A DNA stretch of 64,000 nucleotides from Atopobium sp034113385 (GTDB taxonomy: Bacteria > Actinomycetota > Coriobacteriia > Coriobacteriales > Atopobiaceae): positions 1 through 64,000 of the forward strand of contig NZ_JAXEXL010000014.1 in the NCBI RefSeq assembly GCF_034113385.1, read 5' to 3'. Below the pieces are notes generated by a model. It had not been told where the DNA came from, did no database searches, and saw only the letters and a program-made list of their open reading frames with translations. Shown piece after piece: positions 16,677 to 24,535 of the stretch (position 1 is its first letter; every line of letters starts with the position of its first letter). Position numbers and translations under genes: made by a program.

Positions 16677-16916
16677 CTACGCTTCTGTAACAATGTCGGT
16701 TACTTCAATTACCTGAGCTTCATCTTTGCGCAGGGTCAGCTCATAACCACGGACGGTTACCTCAATTGGGTCACCAAGCGGCGCAACTTTATGCACCAAA
16801 ACCTTAGTTCCCTTGGTAAGTCCCATGTCCATGATGCGGCGCTTAACGGCGCCCGTGCCTGTAAGCTTGACAACAGTACAAGCTTCACCAACGTTAATGT
16901 CGCGAAGTGTTGGCAT
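16677..16916 (-). CDS. feoA: FeoA family protein (second)
   Basis: 79 residues from the ATG at 16914-16916, selected because GGAAGGAAGG precedes it closely; a start 11 codons upstream reads through this ribosome site. It is an SH3-like small protein with the FeoA pattern VKLTGTGAVKRRIMDMGLTKGTKVLVHKVAPLGDPIEVTVRGYELTLR, given here as positions about 15-63. It is cytoplasmic and thought to bind and modulate FeoB. It is encoded between the other feoA and feoB in one operon. Tandem FeoA proteins are known in several groups and may form hetero-oligomers. Confidence 0.93.
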   Translation of the reverse strand: MPTLRDINVGEACTVVKLTGTGAVKRRIMDMGLTKGTKVLVHKVAPLGDPIEVTVRGYELTLRKDEAQVIEVTDIVTEA

Positions 16917-16959
16917 ATTCCTTCCTTCCATCGCGTCACTTATACACACAAATTAAAAA

Positions 16960-17226
16960 TTAGCTCACGTAAATATGAGAAGCCATTTTGCGATCAAGGC
17001 CAAAAGTAGACCCTTTAACACCCACCACTACATCGCCATTAATGCGCGACACGATTGTGACCTCGGCTCCCTCTACAAAGCCGAGTTCCGAAAGGTGCTG
17101 ACGCATAGCTGCTGAGCCTTTCACCCGCGCAATATGCACGGCCTCTCCATCATCAATAAGTGATAAAGGCAACTGTGGTGTAGGAGAAGCAGACGTTTGT
17201 ACGGTATCAGTGGAATTGTTACTCAT
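16960..17226 (-). CDS. feoA: FeoA family protein (first)
   Basis: 88 residues, first gene of the feo operon. A Ser/Thr/Pro-rich N-terminal tail (about 1-20) precedes the SH3-like FeoA fold, with the pattern MRQHLSELGFVEGAEVTIVSRINGDVVV. The end KMASHIYVS matches the usual FeoA terminus. RBS GGAGC is 6 nt before the ATG. It probably supports or regulates FeoB-driven Fe2+ uptake. A DtxR half-site-like sequence sits in the leader about 30 nt upstream. Confidence 0.93.
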   Translation of the reverse strand: MSNNSTDTVQTSASPTPQLPLSLIDDGEAVHIARVKGSAAMRQHLSELGFVEGAEVTIVSRINGDVVVGVKGSTFGLDRKMASHIYVS

Positions 17227-17568
17227 ATCTGCTCCAAACAGGTACTCTATAGCTAACCTACAGAGATGTTGATATTTTGTTAACTCAGTCTAACGACTGA
17301 TGTTAACCCGATTAAACATTAATGGCAACCGTGGTTAACTATTTTTATGTGTGTTTTCACACACAATTTAAATTACTGTTCAAGTCTGTTTGTGCACACG
17401 TACTCGTGTTGCGCGCTCGCAATTACATACAGCAGCTAAAAAGCAACGCTTACGAACCGTCTACCTCCAATAATCGAAAAAATCCCTCCTCCATTGCTCA
17501 TTTCTGTACGCAACTGATATATTTGCGCTACATCTACAGAACCAACCTGCAGAGAAGCTAGGTATACT
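17227..17568. other. Intergenic region between feoA and GntR gene with regulatory repeats
   Basis: 342 bp without a convincing gene. It holds GCTAACCTA (17252-17260), identical to one half of the DtxR/IdeR iron-box consensus. It also holds a larger inverted repeat, GTTAACTCAGTC (17279-17290) with GACTGATGTTAAC (17295-17307), one base short of perfect. A further GTTAAC lies near 17334. The first is well placed to control feo. A TATACT lies just before the GntR start codon (17564-17569). The rest is AT-rich without clear features. Confidence 0.4.
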
Positions 17569-18312
17569 ATGAGTGCAACAGTCATTATGGAAGGCCAAAA
17601 GCCCAAATCTATTGCTGATTCTTTGGTGGTACTGCCCCGTATGGAGGGCGAGACTGGCTCGGCATATGCCTACCGTGTGCTGGAATATAACATCCTCATG
17701 CTACACATGGCTCCTGGTGCATGGATTCGTGAGCGTCTTATTGCCGATAAGCTCGCTGTATCACGCACGCCCGTCCATGAAGCAATTGGTTTGTTGCGTG
17801 ATCGTCGTTTGGTTGATGTAGCACCTCAAAGCGCCACGCATGTTTCACTCATTGATATTGACACCTTACGCCAGGGCATCTTTTTGCGTTCTGTTGTTGA
17901 GCCCATAGTTGTTTCTCAATTGGTAGGTAATGTATCAGGCGAGCTCCTACAAAAGCTCGAAGCCAATATTCGTGTACAAAAGCAGCTGGTAGAGAGCTCT
18001 GCTGATGTCTATTTATACACACAAGTAACCAGTGAGTTTTGGGAGTTACTTTATGTAGCAGCCCACAAAGGTTATTTGTGGGAATTGCTCTATCAAGCAA
18101 CAGTACCTCTTGAGCGCCTTCGTTACATTTTGCTCTTGAATAAACTGATAGAACCTAACACACAATACTGTCAGCAGCTCTATACGTATCTTCATTTGGG
18201 CATTAACGACACCATTGGTATTAATCAGGCCATTCAGGCAGAGATTAACAGTTCAGTCCAAAAGCTTGATACCGTAATGGAACAATTCCCTCAATACTTT
18301 AGTAATAACTAG
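17569..18312 (+). CDS. GntR family transcriptional regulator
   Basis: 247 residues. A winged helix-turn-helix of the GntR type spans about 30-95, with APGAWIRERLIADKLAVSRTPVHEAIGLLRDRRLVDV as the recognisable core (positions about 50-87). The C-terminal part (about 105-235) is all helical like an FCD/VanR effector domain, but lacks an obvious metal-binding His set. It likely represses a nearby or own promoter in response to a small acid, as FadR-subfamily members do; the target is not evident. The ribosome site is weak and TATACT touches the ATG, so the transcript may be leaderless or the start may be the internal ATG at 17587. Confidence 0.88.
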   Translation: MSATVIMEGQKPKSIADSLVVLPRMEGETGSAYAYRVLEYNILMLHMAPGAWIRERLIADKLAVSRTPVHEAIGLLRDRRLVDVAPQSATHVSLIDIDTLRQGIFLRSVVEPIVVSQLVGNVSGELLQKLEANIRVQKQLVESSADVYLYTQVTSEFWELLYVAAHKGYLWELLYQATVPLERLRYILLLNKLIEPNTQYCQQLYTYLHLGINDTIGINQAIQAEINSSVQKLDTVMEQFPQYFSNN

Positions 18313-18328
18313 TAGCATGTATTGGAGC

Positions 18329-18359
18329 CGTACTTGTCAAGTTTTGCCTGACAAGTACG
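18329..18359 (+). terminator. Hairpin after GntR gene, possible terminator
   Basis: An 11-bp perfect stem (18329-18339 with 18349-18359, 9-nt loop) starts 17 nt after the stop codon. It is followed by ATGTTTAC rather than a real T-run, so intrinsic termination would be weak. Confidence 0.5.
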
Positions 18360-18491
18360 ATGTTTACATAGAGAAGTATCAAGCATACGTATCAGTATTT
18401 TCTATAGTTACTGATATTTGAGTACACTTCTTATGATGTTTTTCTTATCAACTTGCTTGGGATTAATCTGAGCTATGGCTCATTTTTATCG

Positions 18492-18704
18492 TTATGGGTC
18501 TATATACGATTCTTCTACTGTAAAAATATCTTCAATGGAAGCATTAAAAGCTTTGGCAATTTTCCAAGCAAGAACAAGTGATGGATTATATCGACCTCTC
18601 TCAAGATTTCCTATAGTCTCGCGCCGCACGCCGACCTTCTCGGCAAGTTCTTCCTGTTTCATATTAAATTTCGCGCGATATTCCTTCATTTTGTTCTTAA
18701 TCAT
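18492..18704 (-). CDS. XRE family transcriptional regulator (small)
   Basis: 70 residues, nearly all a Cro/C1-type helix-turn-helix: MKQEELAEKVGVRRETIGNLE is the helix-turn-helix core (about 15-35), followed by RGRYNPSLVLAWKIAKAF. Proteins of this size typically control a neighbouring membrane-protein gene. Here the ATG overlaps the stop of a short upstream reading frame that looks like the last part of a membrane protein, so the partner appears to be lost. It lies between the GntR gene and the aspS terminator. Confidence 0.9.
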   Translation of the reverse strand: MIKNKMKEYRAKFNMKQEELAEKVGVRRETIGNLERGRYNPSLVLAWKIAKAFNASIEDIFTVEESYIDP

Positions 18705-18831
18705 TGCCGATACCTTGCTGCTCTTTCCATTCTAAAATCCCTAAGATAATAGTGAAAGAAAACATAGCAACCGCAAAGCTCATTCCAAAAGCACTTGGAA
18801 TAAAACTGCAATCTTTAGCAGTCTTTGTAAT
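18697..18831 (-). pseudogene. Remnant of small membrane protein upstream of XRE gene
   Basis: An open frame ends at TAA 18697-18699, overlapping the XRE start codon by the usual ATGATTAA junction. Its last 28 codons (ATG at 18781-18783) read MSFAVAMFSFTIILGILEWK and then a polar tail: one membrane helix followed by a charged end, typical of proteins encoded before small XRE regulators. Upstream the frame is closed by a stop at 18832-18834, inside the aspS terminator. It is probably the 3' end of a deleted gene, though a functional 28-residue peptide cannot be excluded. Confidence 0.45.
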
Positions 18832-18877
18832 CTAAAAAGAACCTGTCAGCCACACAATGAGATGGCCGCAGGTTCTT
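18832..18877 (-). terminator. Rho-independent terminator of aspS
   Basis: AAGAACCTG (18837-18845) pairs with CAGGTTCTT (18869-18877), extended inward by GCCA/TGGC, and is followed on the minus strand by TTCTTTTTAG. It sits 40 nt past the aspS stop. Confidence 0.88.
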
Positions 18878-18915
18878 TAAGTAATACTACTTTGTAGAGT
18901 TAAAGCCGTACCACG

Positions 18916-20679
18916 TTACAACGTACGAAGCGACACTTCCTTAAGTTGCTTTGTGGAAACCTCACTGGGTGCAGCACTCATAAGGTCAGAGCCAGAGCTT
19001 GTCTTAGGGAATGCCATAACATCACGAATAGAATCAGAACCAGTAAGCAGCATGCATACGCGATCTAAGCCCAATGCAAAACCACCCATAGGAGGAGCAC
19101 CAAACTCCAAAGCCTCCATAAGGAAGCCAAACTGCTCGCAAGCAGACTGTTCATCAAAGCCAAGCTTCTCCAAAATTCGCATTTGAAGTGCAGCGTCATG
19201 GATACGCATGCCACCGCCGCCCGCCTCATATCCATCCATGACAAAGTCATAGGTATGAGACCCAAGAGCCAGAGGGTCGCTGTCCAAAAGCTCAATTTGA
19301 TCCTCAAGGGGCTGCGTAAAGGGCTGATGCTCGGCAGCATACGCCTTGCGGTCCTCATCCCAATGGAACAGAGGGAAGTTAACAACCCACAAGAAGTCAT
19401 GACCTTCTCGCTTAATGTCCAAGGCATTGGCCATATGCGTACGCATGCCACCTAAAATGACATCCGTATCCAGACGATTACCTACAGCAAACATAACTAA
19501 GTCGCCCGGCTCTACATCCATAGTGGTACGCAGGTTTGTCATCTCTTCATCCGAGAAAAACTTAACAATTGGGCTGGTAACAGAACCATCTTCACGAAAC
19601 GCAATGTATGCCAAACCCTTGGCGCCAAAACCAGCAGCAACATCCGCGAGCTTATCAATCTGAGCACGAGGCCACTTGCCAGCACCCTTAGCATTAATTG
19701 CCTTTACGTACTGGCCTTCCGTTGTGGCCGCACTACCAAACAGTTTAAATTGAGAATGAGCAAACACATCGCTCACATCATGCAGCGTCATACCAAAACG
19801 TGTATCGGGTTTATCTACACCATAGGTGTCCATAGCGTCCCAGTAAGAAATACGACGTAAAGGCGTAGGCATGTCAACGCCTACCTGAGCAAATGCGCTG
19901 GACAATACCTCTTCCAAGGACGACATAACATCATCCTCAGATACAAAGCTCATCTCAATATCTACCTGCGTAAACTCAGGCTGACGATCTGCACGCAAAT
20001 CCTCATCGCGGAAGCACTTTGCTACCTGGTAATAGCGCTCAATGCCACCAACCATAAGCATCTGTTTGAGTAGTTGAGGAGATTGAGGCAACGCATAAAA
20101 ATGACCAGGCTGTACGCGACTAGGAACCAAGAAGTCACGAGCGCCCTCGGGAGTTGACTTAAACAGCGCGGGAGTCTCTACCTCCATAAAAGCCTGATTA
20201 TGCAAGGCTTGGCGCAAAGCGAAGGTAAAGTCCGAACGCAGTTGCAAGTTGCTCATCATATGGGGACGGCGCAAATCTAAATAACGATAACGCAAGCGAA
20301 CATCCTCAGAGCTGTCTATGCGATCTTCAATAGGAAATGGAGGTGTCTTTGAGGTGTTGAGTACCACGATTTCTGAAACCAAGACCTCAATATCACCTGT
20401 TTGCAGCTTAGGATTGTTCATACCCTCAGGACGACTCCGAACAGTACCAACCACCTTAATGGGCCACTCGGAACGGACCTTCTCGGCCTGATGAAATGCC
20501 AAGCCGCCAGAGTGATCTGGGTCAAAAGAAATCTGGGTTACGCCTGCACGATCACGCAAATCAATAAAAATAAGACCACCGTGGTCACGACGACGCCATA
20601 CCCAACCAGTAAGCGTTACGGTAGCTCCAATATCAGATACGCGAAGCTGACCACAATCATGTGTGTGCATAGAATGCAT
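18916..20679 (-). CDS. aspS: Aspartate--tRNA ligase
   Basis: 587 residues, normal length for bacterial AspRS. It charges tRNA-Asp (or tRNA-Asp and tRNA-Asn, if non-discriminating). The N-terminal OB anticodon-binding domain includes VTLTGWVWRRRDHGGLIFIDLRDR. Class II motifs follow: motif 2 FRDEDLRADRQPEFTQVD and motif 3 GFALGLDR, with the GAD insertion between. RBS AAAGGAAT precedes the ATG. In many bacteria hisS is directly upstream of aspS; here hisS lies 5.6 kb upstream with an exporter and a hydrogenase between them. The leader can form a long hairpin (20694-20734). Confidence 0.98.
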   Translation of the reverse strand: MHSMHTHDCGQLRVSDIGATVTLTGWVWRRRDHGGLIFIDLRDRAGVTQISFDPDHSGGLAFHQAEKVRSEWPIKVVGTVRSRPEGMNNPKLQTGDIEVLVSEIVVLNTSKTPPFPIEDRIDSSEDVRLRYRYLDLRRPHMMSNLQLRSDFTFALRQALHNQAFMEVETPALFKSTPEGARDFLVPSRVQPGHFYALPQSPQLLKQMLMVGGIERYYQVAKCFRDEDLRADRQPEFTQVDIEMSFVSEDDVMSSLEEVLSSAFAQVGVDMPTPLRRISYWDAMDTYGVDKPDTRFGMTLHDVSDVFAHSQFKLFGSAATTEGQYVKAINAKGAGKWPRAQIDKLADVAAGFGAKGLAYIAFREDGSVTSPIVKFFSDEEMTNLRTTMDVEPGDLVMFAVGNRLDTDVILGGMRTHMANALDIKREGHDFLWVVNFPLFHWDEDRKAYAAEHQPFTQPLEDQIELLDSDPLALGSHTYDFVMDGYEAGGGGMRIHDAALQMRILEKLGFDEQSACEQFGFLMEALEFGAPPMGGFALGLDRVCMLLTGSDSIRDVMAFPKTSSGSDLMSAAPSEVSTKQLKEVSLRTL

Positions 20680-20689
20680 ACTATTCCTT

Positions 20690-20775
20690 TCGTCTGGATC
20701 ACCCCGTGTCGGTCCAGGTGACCTGTGCCTTCAGACGGCGCAACAAGCGTAGACTGCGTTGGTTGCGCACATTTT
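20690..20775 (-). other. Structured leader upstream of aspS
   Basis: On the minus strand CGTCTG (around 20734) can pair with CAGACG (around 20694) just before the ribosome site. Between them GGTCACC faces GGGTGATCC. A further upstream repeat GCGCAAC...GTTGCGC (about 20738-20771) forms its own stem. No T-box landmark was seen. It may be a regulatory leader or a processing site. Confidence 0.3.
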
Positions 20776-20964
20776 TCCTATGGTATCAGCATACGAGGGT
20801 CTACATGTATATAGCAAAAAAGAAACGAAACCTTTACGCATTGCACTACCTTCCACCTAACTAAAATCCCGTTTCCCGAGAAGGTCATAGAGCCGTGAAA
20901 GATACACGTATAGAGCGGTAGGATTTGGGTAATGGAAGTTGTCCCTACTAGGAAAGGACCAACC

Positions 20965-21270
20965 ATGGGAAAGAGGGCAAGCGAGACTCTGGATTTGGAT
21001 TACGATGCACTGGTAGATTACCTCCATGCCAAACACTCCATTTACATGAAGGTTGGCGGTGCGATGTATTACCTTACCGATGCAAACTTCCAGGCATGGA
21101 GGGCTCAAGATACCAGTAAACGCAATGAGAAGAATCACTATATTGATTGCAGTGACCTTGTACCTACCGTAGATGAATTTCTTGTTATCCCCTTTGTTGG
21201 CGGCAATACCATTAAGGATGTATTCGATTCTGCCAAGTTTTACGCTTCGATTAAGGGCGAGAAGGAATAG
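20965..21270 (+). CDS. Hypothetical protein, 101 residues
   Basis: I do not recognise the family. The start ATG at 20965 has GGAAAGGA 6 nt upstream; an ATG 11 codons earlier lacks a site. The protein is small, soluble and mixed alpha/beta, without signal peptide or membrane helix. It has Tyr/Asp-rich parts (LDLDYDALVDYLHAKHSIY; MKVGGAMYYLTDANFQAW) and a Cys near the middle. It is a single gene on the plus strand ending in a shared terminator with the convergent exporter genes. Codon use and composition are like the neighbours, so it is probably a genuine expressed gene. Confidence 0.75.
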   Translation: MGKRASETLDLDYDALVDYLHAKHSIYMKVGGAMYYLTDANFQAWRAQDTSKRNEKNHYIDCSDLVPTVDEFLVIPFVGGNTIKDVFDSAKFYASIKGEKE

Positions 21271-21325
21271 CGCACCTCGACTTTCGCACGTATGCGACTA
21301 ACTTCATACACAGCGCACTTCTCGC

Positions 21326-21367
21326 ACAAAAAGATGCCCTTGTGCTTAGACAAGGGCATCTTACTTT
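21326..21367. terminator. Bidirectional terminator
   Basis: A 13-bp perfect stem (21331-21343 with 21350-21362, 6-nt loop) lies between convergent genes. On the minus strand it ends in ATCTTTTTGTG and on the plus strand in TTACTTTTAG, so it can serve both the 20965 gene and the exporter operon. Confidence 0.9.
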
Positions 21368-21426
21368 TAGGCTATGAGCCATGGCACGTAAGAGAAGTGG
21401 TCTCTTTTTGCCATTACACCCCAAAC

Positions 21427-22092
21427 TTACATACAGCCGAGCTTTCCTTCAACCATAGTTAAGATGCGATCACACTTTGCAGCCATGTTCATATCATGCG
21501 TTACCACTACGAGTGTCTTTTTTGTATCACGTGCAGCCAAAACCAGCGAGTCCATAACAATAGCTGCCATGTTTGCATCCAAAGAACCCGTTGGCTCATC
21601 AGCAAGAATGAGTCCGCCAGGCTTGAGCATTGCACGACTTATTGCTACACGTTGTTTCTCGCCACCAGAGAGCTCATTGACCATAGCATCCAACTTGTCT
21701 CCAAGAGCAAATCTTTCGAGTGCCCGCTTACTACGAGCGAGCTTCTCGGCTTTACCAAGCTTTGTATAGTAAAGCGCCAGCATGAGGTTATCACGCACCG
21801 TCCTTGAATCGATAAGTGCAAAGGACTGAAACAGGTAACTGATTTCATTGCGACGCAAAAGCATTGCTTGTTTGGAACTTATCTTAGGATAACTTTTACC
21901 TGATAGAAAAATAGTACCTGAGTCGGGCTTCTCAAGCAGACCTAACATATTTAATAACGTAGTCTTGCCACATCCAGATGGCCCAGTAATTGCAACTGTT
22001 TCTCCCTTACCTATGGAAAGATTGAGTCCAGAAAGCACATGATGCTTTCCATAGGACTTAGAGAGAGACTCAGTCTGAATATATGCGTGCAT
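21427..22092 (-). CDS. ABC transporter ATP-binding protein, lactococcin-972 exporter type
   Basis: 221 residues. Walker A GPSGCGKTT, Q-loop SYLFQSFALID, signature LSGGEKQRVAISRA, Walker B LILADEPTGSLD and switch VVVTHD are intact. Size and sequence style match the ABC subunits found with lactococcin-972-type bacteriocins. The ATG at 22090-22092 is favoured over the GTG one codon earlier because AAGGAG lies 5 nt before it. The permease stop codon lies within the ribosome site region, so the two genes are coupled. It should power export or self-protection together with the 720-residue membrane protein upstream. Confidence 0.92.
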   Translation of the reverse strand: MHAYIQTESLSKSYGKHHVLSGLNLSIGKGETVAITGPSGCGKTTLLNMLGLLEKPDSGTIFLSGKSYPKISSKQAMLLRRNEISYLFQSFALIDSRTVRDNLMLALYYTKLGKAEKLARSKRALERFALGDKLDAMVNELSGGEKQRVAISRAMLKPGGLILADEPTGSLDANMAAIVMDSLVLAARDTKKTLVVVTHDMNMAAKCDRILTMVEGKLGCM

Positions 22093-22094
22093 CA

Positions 22095-24257
22095 CTACTC
22101 CTTAGAGACGGTTTCTAGTACAACAGCCGCAGACATTACGCGTGAGGCGATGCCAATAACAAGGTTTGAAATAACAAGCAAAACGCTGCCAATGAGTATG
22201 CCTGCATTACACCTAAAGAATAAACTTACGCAGATACCTGCCAATGTGGTAAGAGTTACAAACAAAACTTCTCGCCTATACAGCTCCCATGTCCCAAATC
22301 CCAAGGTGTACTTCACTGACATTTCCCGGGCGTTTACCCGATTAACCACGTCAACCAAACACGCAATCATGATGACGGCAGTTGCCAACAAGACCGCTAG
22401 AACAACCGAGAAAAGCACAAAGAGATCCTTGAGCATCTTTTGTATGCCATCAATATAATTTCCTACGGTTGCAAAACGAGCACTTACAGATCCTCCGAGC
22501 GGCGCACTACCCTTCTCATTGAGTAGTCTTGACGCTGCTTGCTCATCAAGCTTTATATATGAGTTTTCTAAACCCGAAGCGACAAGGCTCTCAGATTCAA
22601 AGGGCACCATATTATTTGCAGTCACTATGGCTATAACAAATCCGTTTGATGCAGCTGGTAACTCTGAATTAGTATTCCAAGTAAAGAGCTCTTTGCTATC
22701 ATCATAGCTCGCAAACTCATATGTAGGATTTTTCATAAACGCTGTCACAATGCTTGAATCAAAAGACTTCCGAGAAGCAATCAGAAGGTTTTGCATCATC
22801 TTTATTTCAGAAGTATTCAACGATTTTGGCAAAAGATAGACACGTGTTCCCATCTCTGCTTTTTGGATGAGTTCATCAGAAACAGGCATACCTATCTTCT
22901 TAAGATAGGACGGAGATGCCGCAAGGTACCAGAAGGGCTTAAGCGAAGCCTCACCGCTAGTATTTGTTTGGATTGCTGTCTCGTTGTAATACCTTGACTT
23001 TGCTAGGTATACTCCCTCATCATGCTCATGCTTGGCATACCACGCATATAGGTCTTCAGAAAACTTCATTGGATTGCCTGTAAAGTGATCTTCACCAAGT
23101 CCAAAATCTTGTATCACACGCCACCCTTCATACGTATTCCAAGCAGCACGAGTGCGAGCAAGATTGGTATACAAAGCAAGTGGCTGATCAATATACAGAC
23201 AGCCCGCAAAAATGGAGACAAGACATATGACATAAACCGATAACGTTAATGCATAAAAGCCTTGGCGTGAGTAACGACCATGAATAGCGTCTACTGGCTT
23301 TATCCACAACAGCGGCATAGCCGCAAGTACCATAGAAATAAGAGACGCGAGTACCGCTGGCAGCACAGATGCTAACGCAAAGCCCACAAAAGCAGCGTGT
23401 ACTGTAAACCCATCAAAAATAGCAAATGCACCAAACGCAGCAATCGGCATAAGAACAAGAATCTGCAATGCCTGCTTAGAGAGTAACTCACATACAAAGT
23501 CGGTCTTGCTCCACCCAAGCATCATATGAATAGCCAGTGTTTTAAGTTCGAGCAGCGTATGGGTTACCAAAAGCAAGCAAAGTATCAAAGAAAGCACATC
23601 AAAGGCGCCAGCGCAAAACAGATACAATAATCCAAACACTGAAGATGAGCCTGACATCTTGGTAGTTAGTTTCTCGGCGCTCACACCAATATCAGACGAT
23701 AGGTCGTTTACGAGATTTTTAAATTCACTATCGCTCAAGCCAACAAACGAACAAGCATCATCGAGTTTATCTGCTGCATTAAGCTTATCTACACGAAGGT
23801 ACAACCCTGATCTGATACTCGGAAGATCCGCCACCCGAGAAGACACGTCGTTTCCATATCCAGCATAGCTATCTGGCTTGGCAGAAGCCACAGATTGTAA
23901 AAGCGCCTGATCTATTACAGGAGTATCGAGAAAAACCAACGGATTAATGGACACGTTGCCCCCATCCGATGGACAAAGCACACTAGACGTATACAGTATT
24001 GCACCAGATTGCAGGGGTTTATGTGTTTGACTTACTACCATAAATCTTTGTTCATCCACACGTTCTTTAAGTGCAGAGATAAGATTTTCTTTTTGCTCGT
24101 TAGTAAGCTGTGAGGTAAATATTTTTGGTTGATCAGACAGCCATGCATCTATGTGTCGCGAGAAAAGACTTTCTGCAACACCCTTGGCACAAATTACAGA
24201 GGTAATACCTAAGAGCACGATGATGAAAAAACTAGCGAGAAACCATACCTTTTTCAT
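22095..24257 (-). CDS. Bacteriocin-associated integral membrane protein (putative immunity/export permease)
   Basis: 720 residues. One membrane helix lies at the N-terminus (about 5-25). Then a large extracytoplasmic domain, a block of helices in the middle (about 205-360), a second extracytoplasmic domain, and FtsX-like helices near the end (about 615-710). This matches the seven-helix membrane proteins found with lactococcin-972-type ABC transporters, which are thought to give immunity. No bacteriocin precursor gene (a roughly 100-residue secreted protein) is visible on either side, so the pair is an orphan here or handles a different substrate. Confidence 0.85.
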   Translation of the reverse strand: MKKVWFLASFFIIVLLGITSVICAKGVAESLFSRHIDAWLSDQPKIFTSQLTNEQKENLISALKERVDEQRFMVVSQTHKPLQSGAILYTSSVLCPSDGGNVSINPLVFLDTPVIDQALLQSVASAKPDSYAGYGNDVSSRVADLPSIRSGLYLRVDKLNAADKLDDACSFVGLSDSEFKNLVNDLSSDIGVSAEKLTTKMSGSSSVFGLLYLFCAGAFDVLSLILCLLLVTHTLLELKTLAIHMMLGWSKTDFVCELLSKQALQILVLMPIAAFGAFAIFDGFTVHAAFVGFALASVLPAVLASLISMVLAAMPLLWIKPVDAIHGRYSRQGFYALTLSVYVICLVSIFAGCLYIDQPLALYTNLARTRAAWNTYEGWRVIQDFGLGEDHFTGNPMKFSEDLYAWYAKHEHDEGVYLAKSRYYNETAIQTNTSGEASLKPFWYLAASPSYLKKIGMPVSDELIQKAEMGTRVYLLPKSLNTSEIKMMQNLLIASRKSFDSSIVTAFMKNPTYEFASYDDSKELFTWNTNSELPAASNGFVIAIVTANNMVPFESESLVASGLENSYIKLDEQAASRLLNEKGSAPLGGSVSARFATVGNYIDGIQKMLKDLFVLFSVVLAVLLATAVIMIACLVDVVNRVNAREMSVKYTLGFGTWELYRREVLFVTLTTLAGICVSLFFRCNAGILIGSVLLVISNLVIGIASRVMSAAVVLETVSKE

Positions 24258-24398
24258 ATAACACCGCCGTTGTAGAACTAACGACCTATCTCTAATAAAT
24301 TAAACACTATTATATTTGATAGATAGAGGCATCACTGCAATTGTTAGCGAAGGATGACATTTCTTTTATAAACTTTGCATTACTGCAATTAACATTTT

Positions 24399-24440
24399 TA
24401 CGTCCTTATTTTTGTAAATATGTGCAAAAATAAGGACGTA
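24399..24440. repeat. Perfect 16-bp inverted repeat
   Basis: The arms 24399-24414 and 24425-24440 are perfectly complementary, with a 10-nt AT-rich loop. No T-run follows on either strand beyond ATTT or AAAAATG. It sits upstream of the exporter operon and could be an operator, a remnant of a small mobile repeat, or a weak terminator. Confidence 0.6.
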
Positions 24441-24462
24441 TTTACGACTGTATACTTATCAT

Positions 24463-24502
24463 TGTCCTCGCAGCTGCCCTTTATTGAGGACAGCTGCTTT
24501 TA
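24463..24502. other. Mutually exclusive hairpins downstream of hydrogenase gene
   Basis: GCAGCTG (24470-24476) can pair with CAGCTGC (24491-24497), followed on the plus strand by TTTTATT. Alternatively TGTCCTC (24463-24469) pairs with GAGGACA (24486-24492). The two pairings cannot coexist. The terminator-like polarity is plus, although the flanking genes are minus. Confidence 0.35.
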
Positions 24503-24535
24503 TTGACTTTCAATTTTTTATGCGCGTAGCTGCTA

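Noticed and set aside
17322..17561. 79-codon frame upstream of the GntR gene
   Set aside because: No ribosome site, AT-rich, translation without any family resemblance; treated as intergenic.
20680..20800. T-box riboswitch upstream of aspS
   Set aside because: No AGGGUGGNACCGCG-like antiterminator sequence or recognisable specifier loop; only generic hairpins.
24258..24535. Possible lactococcin-972 precursor next to the exporter
   Set aside because: Neither strand has a frame of suitable length with a signal peptide.
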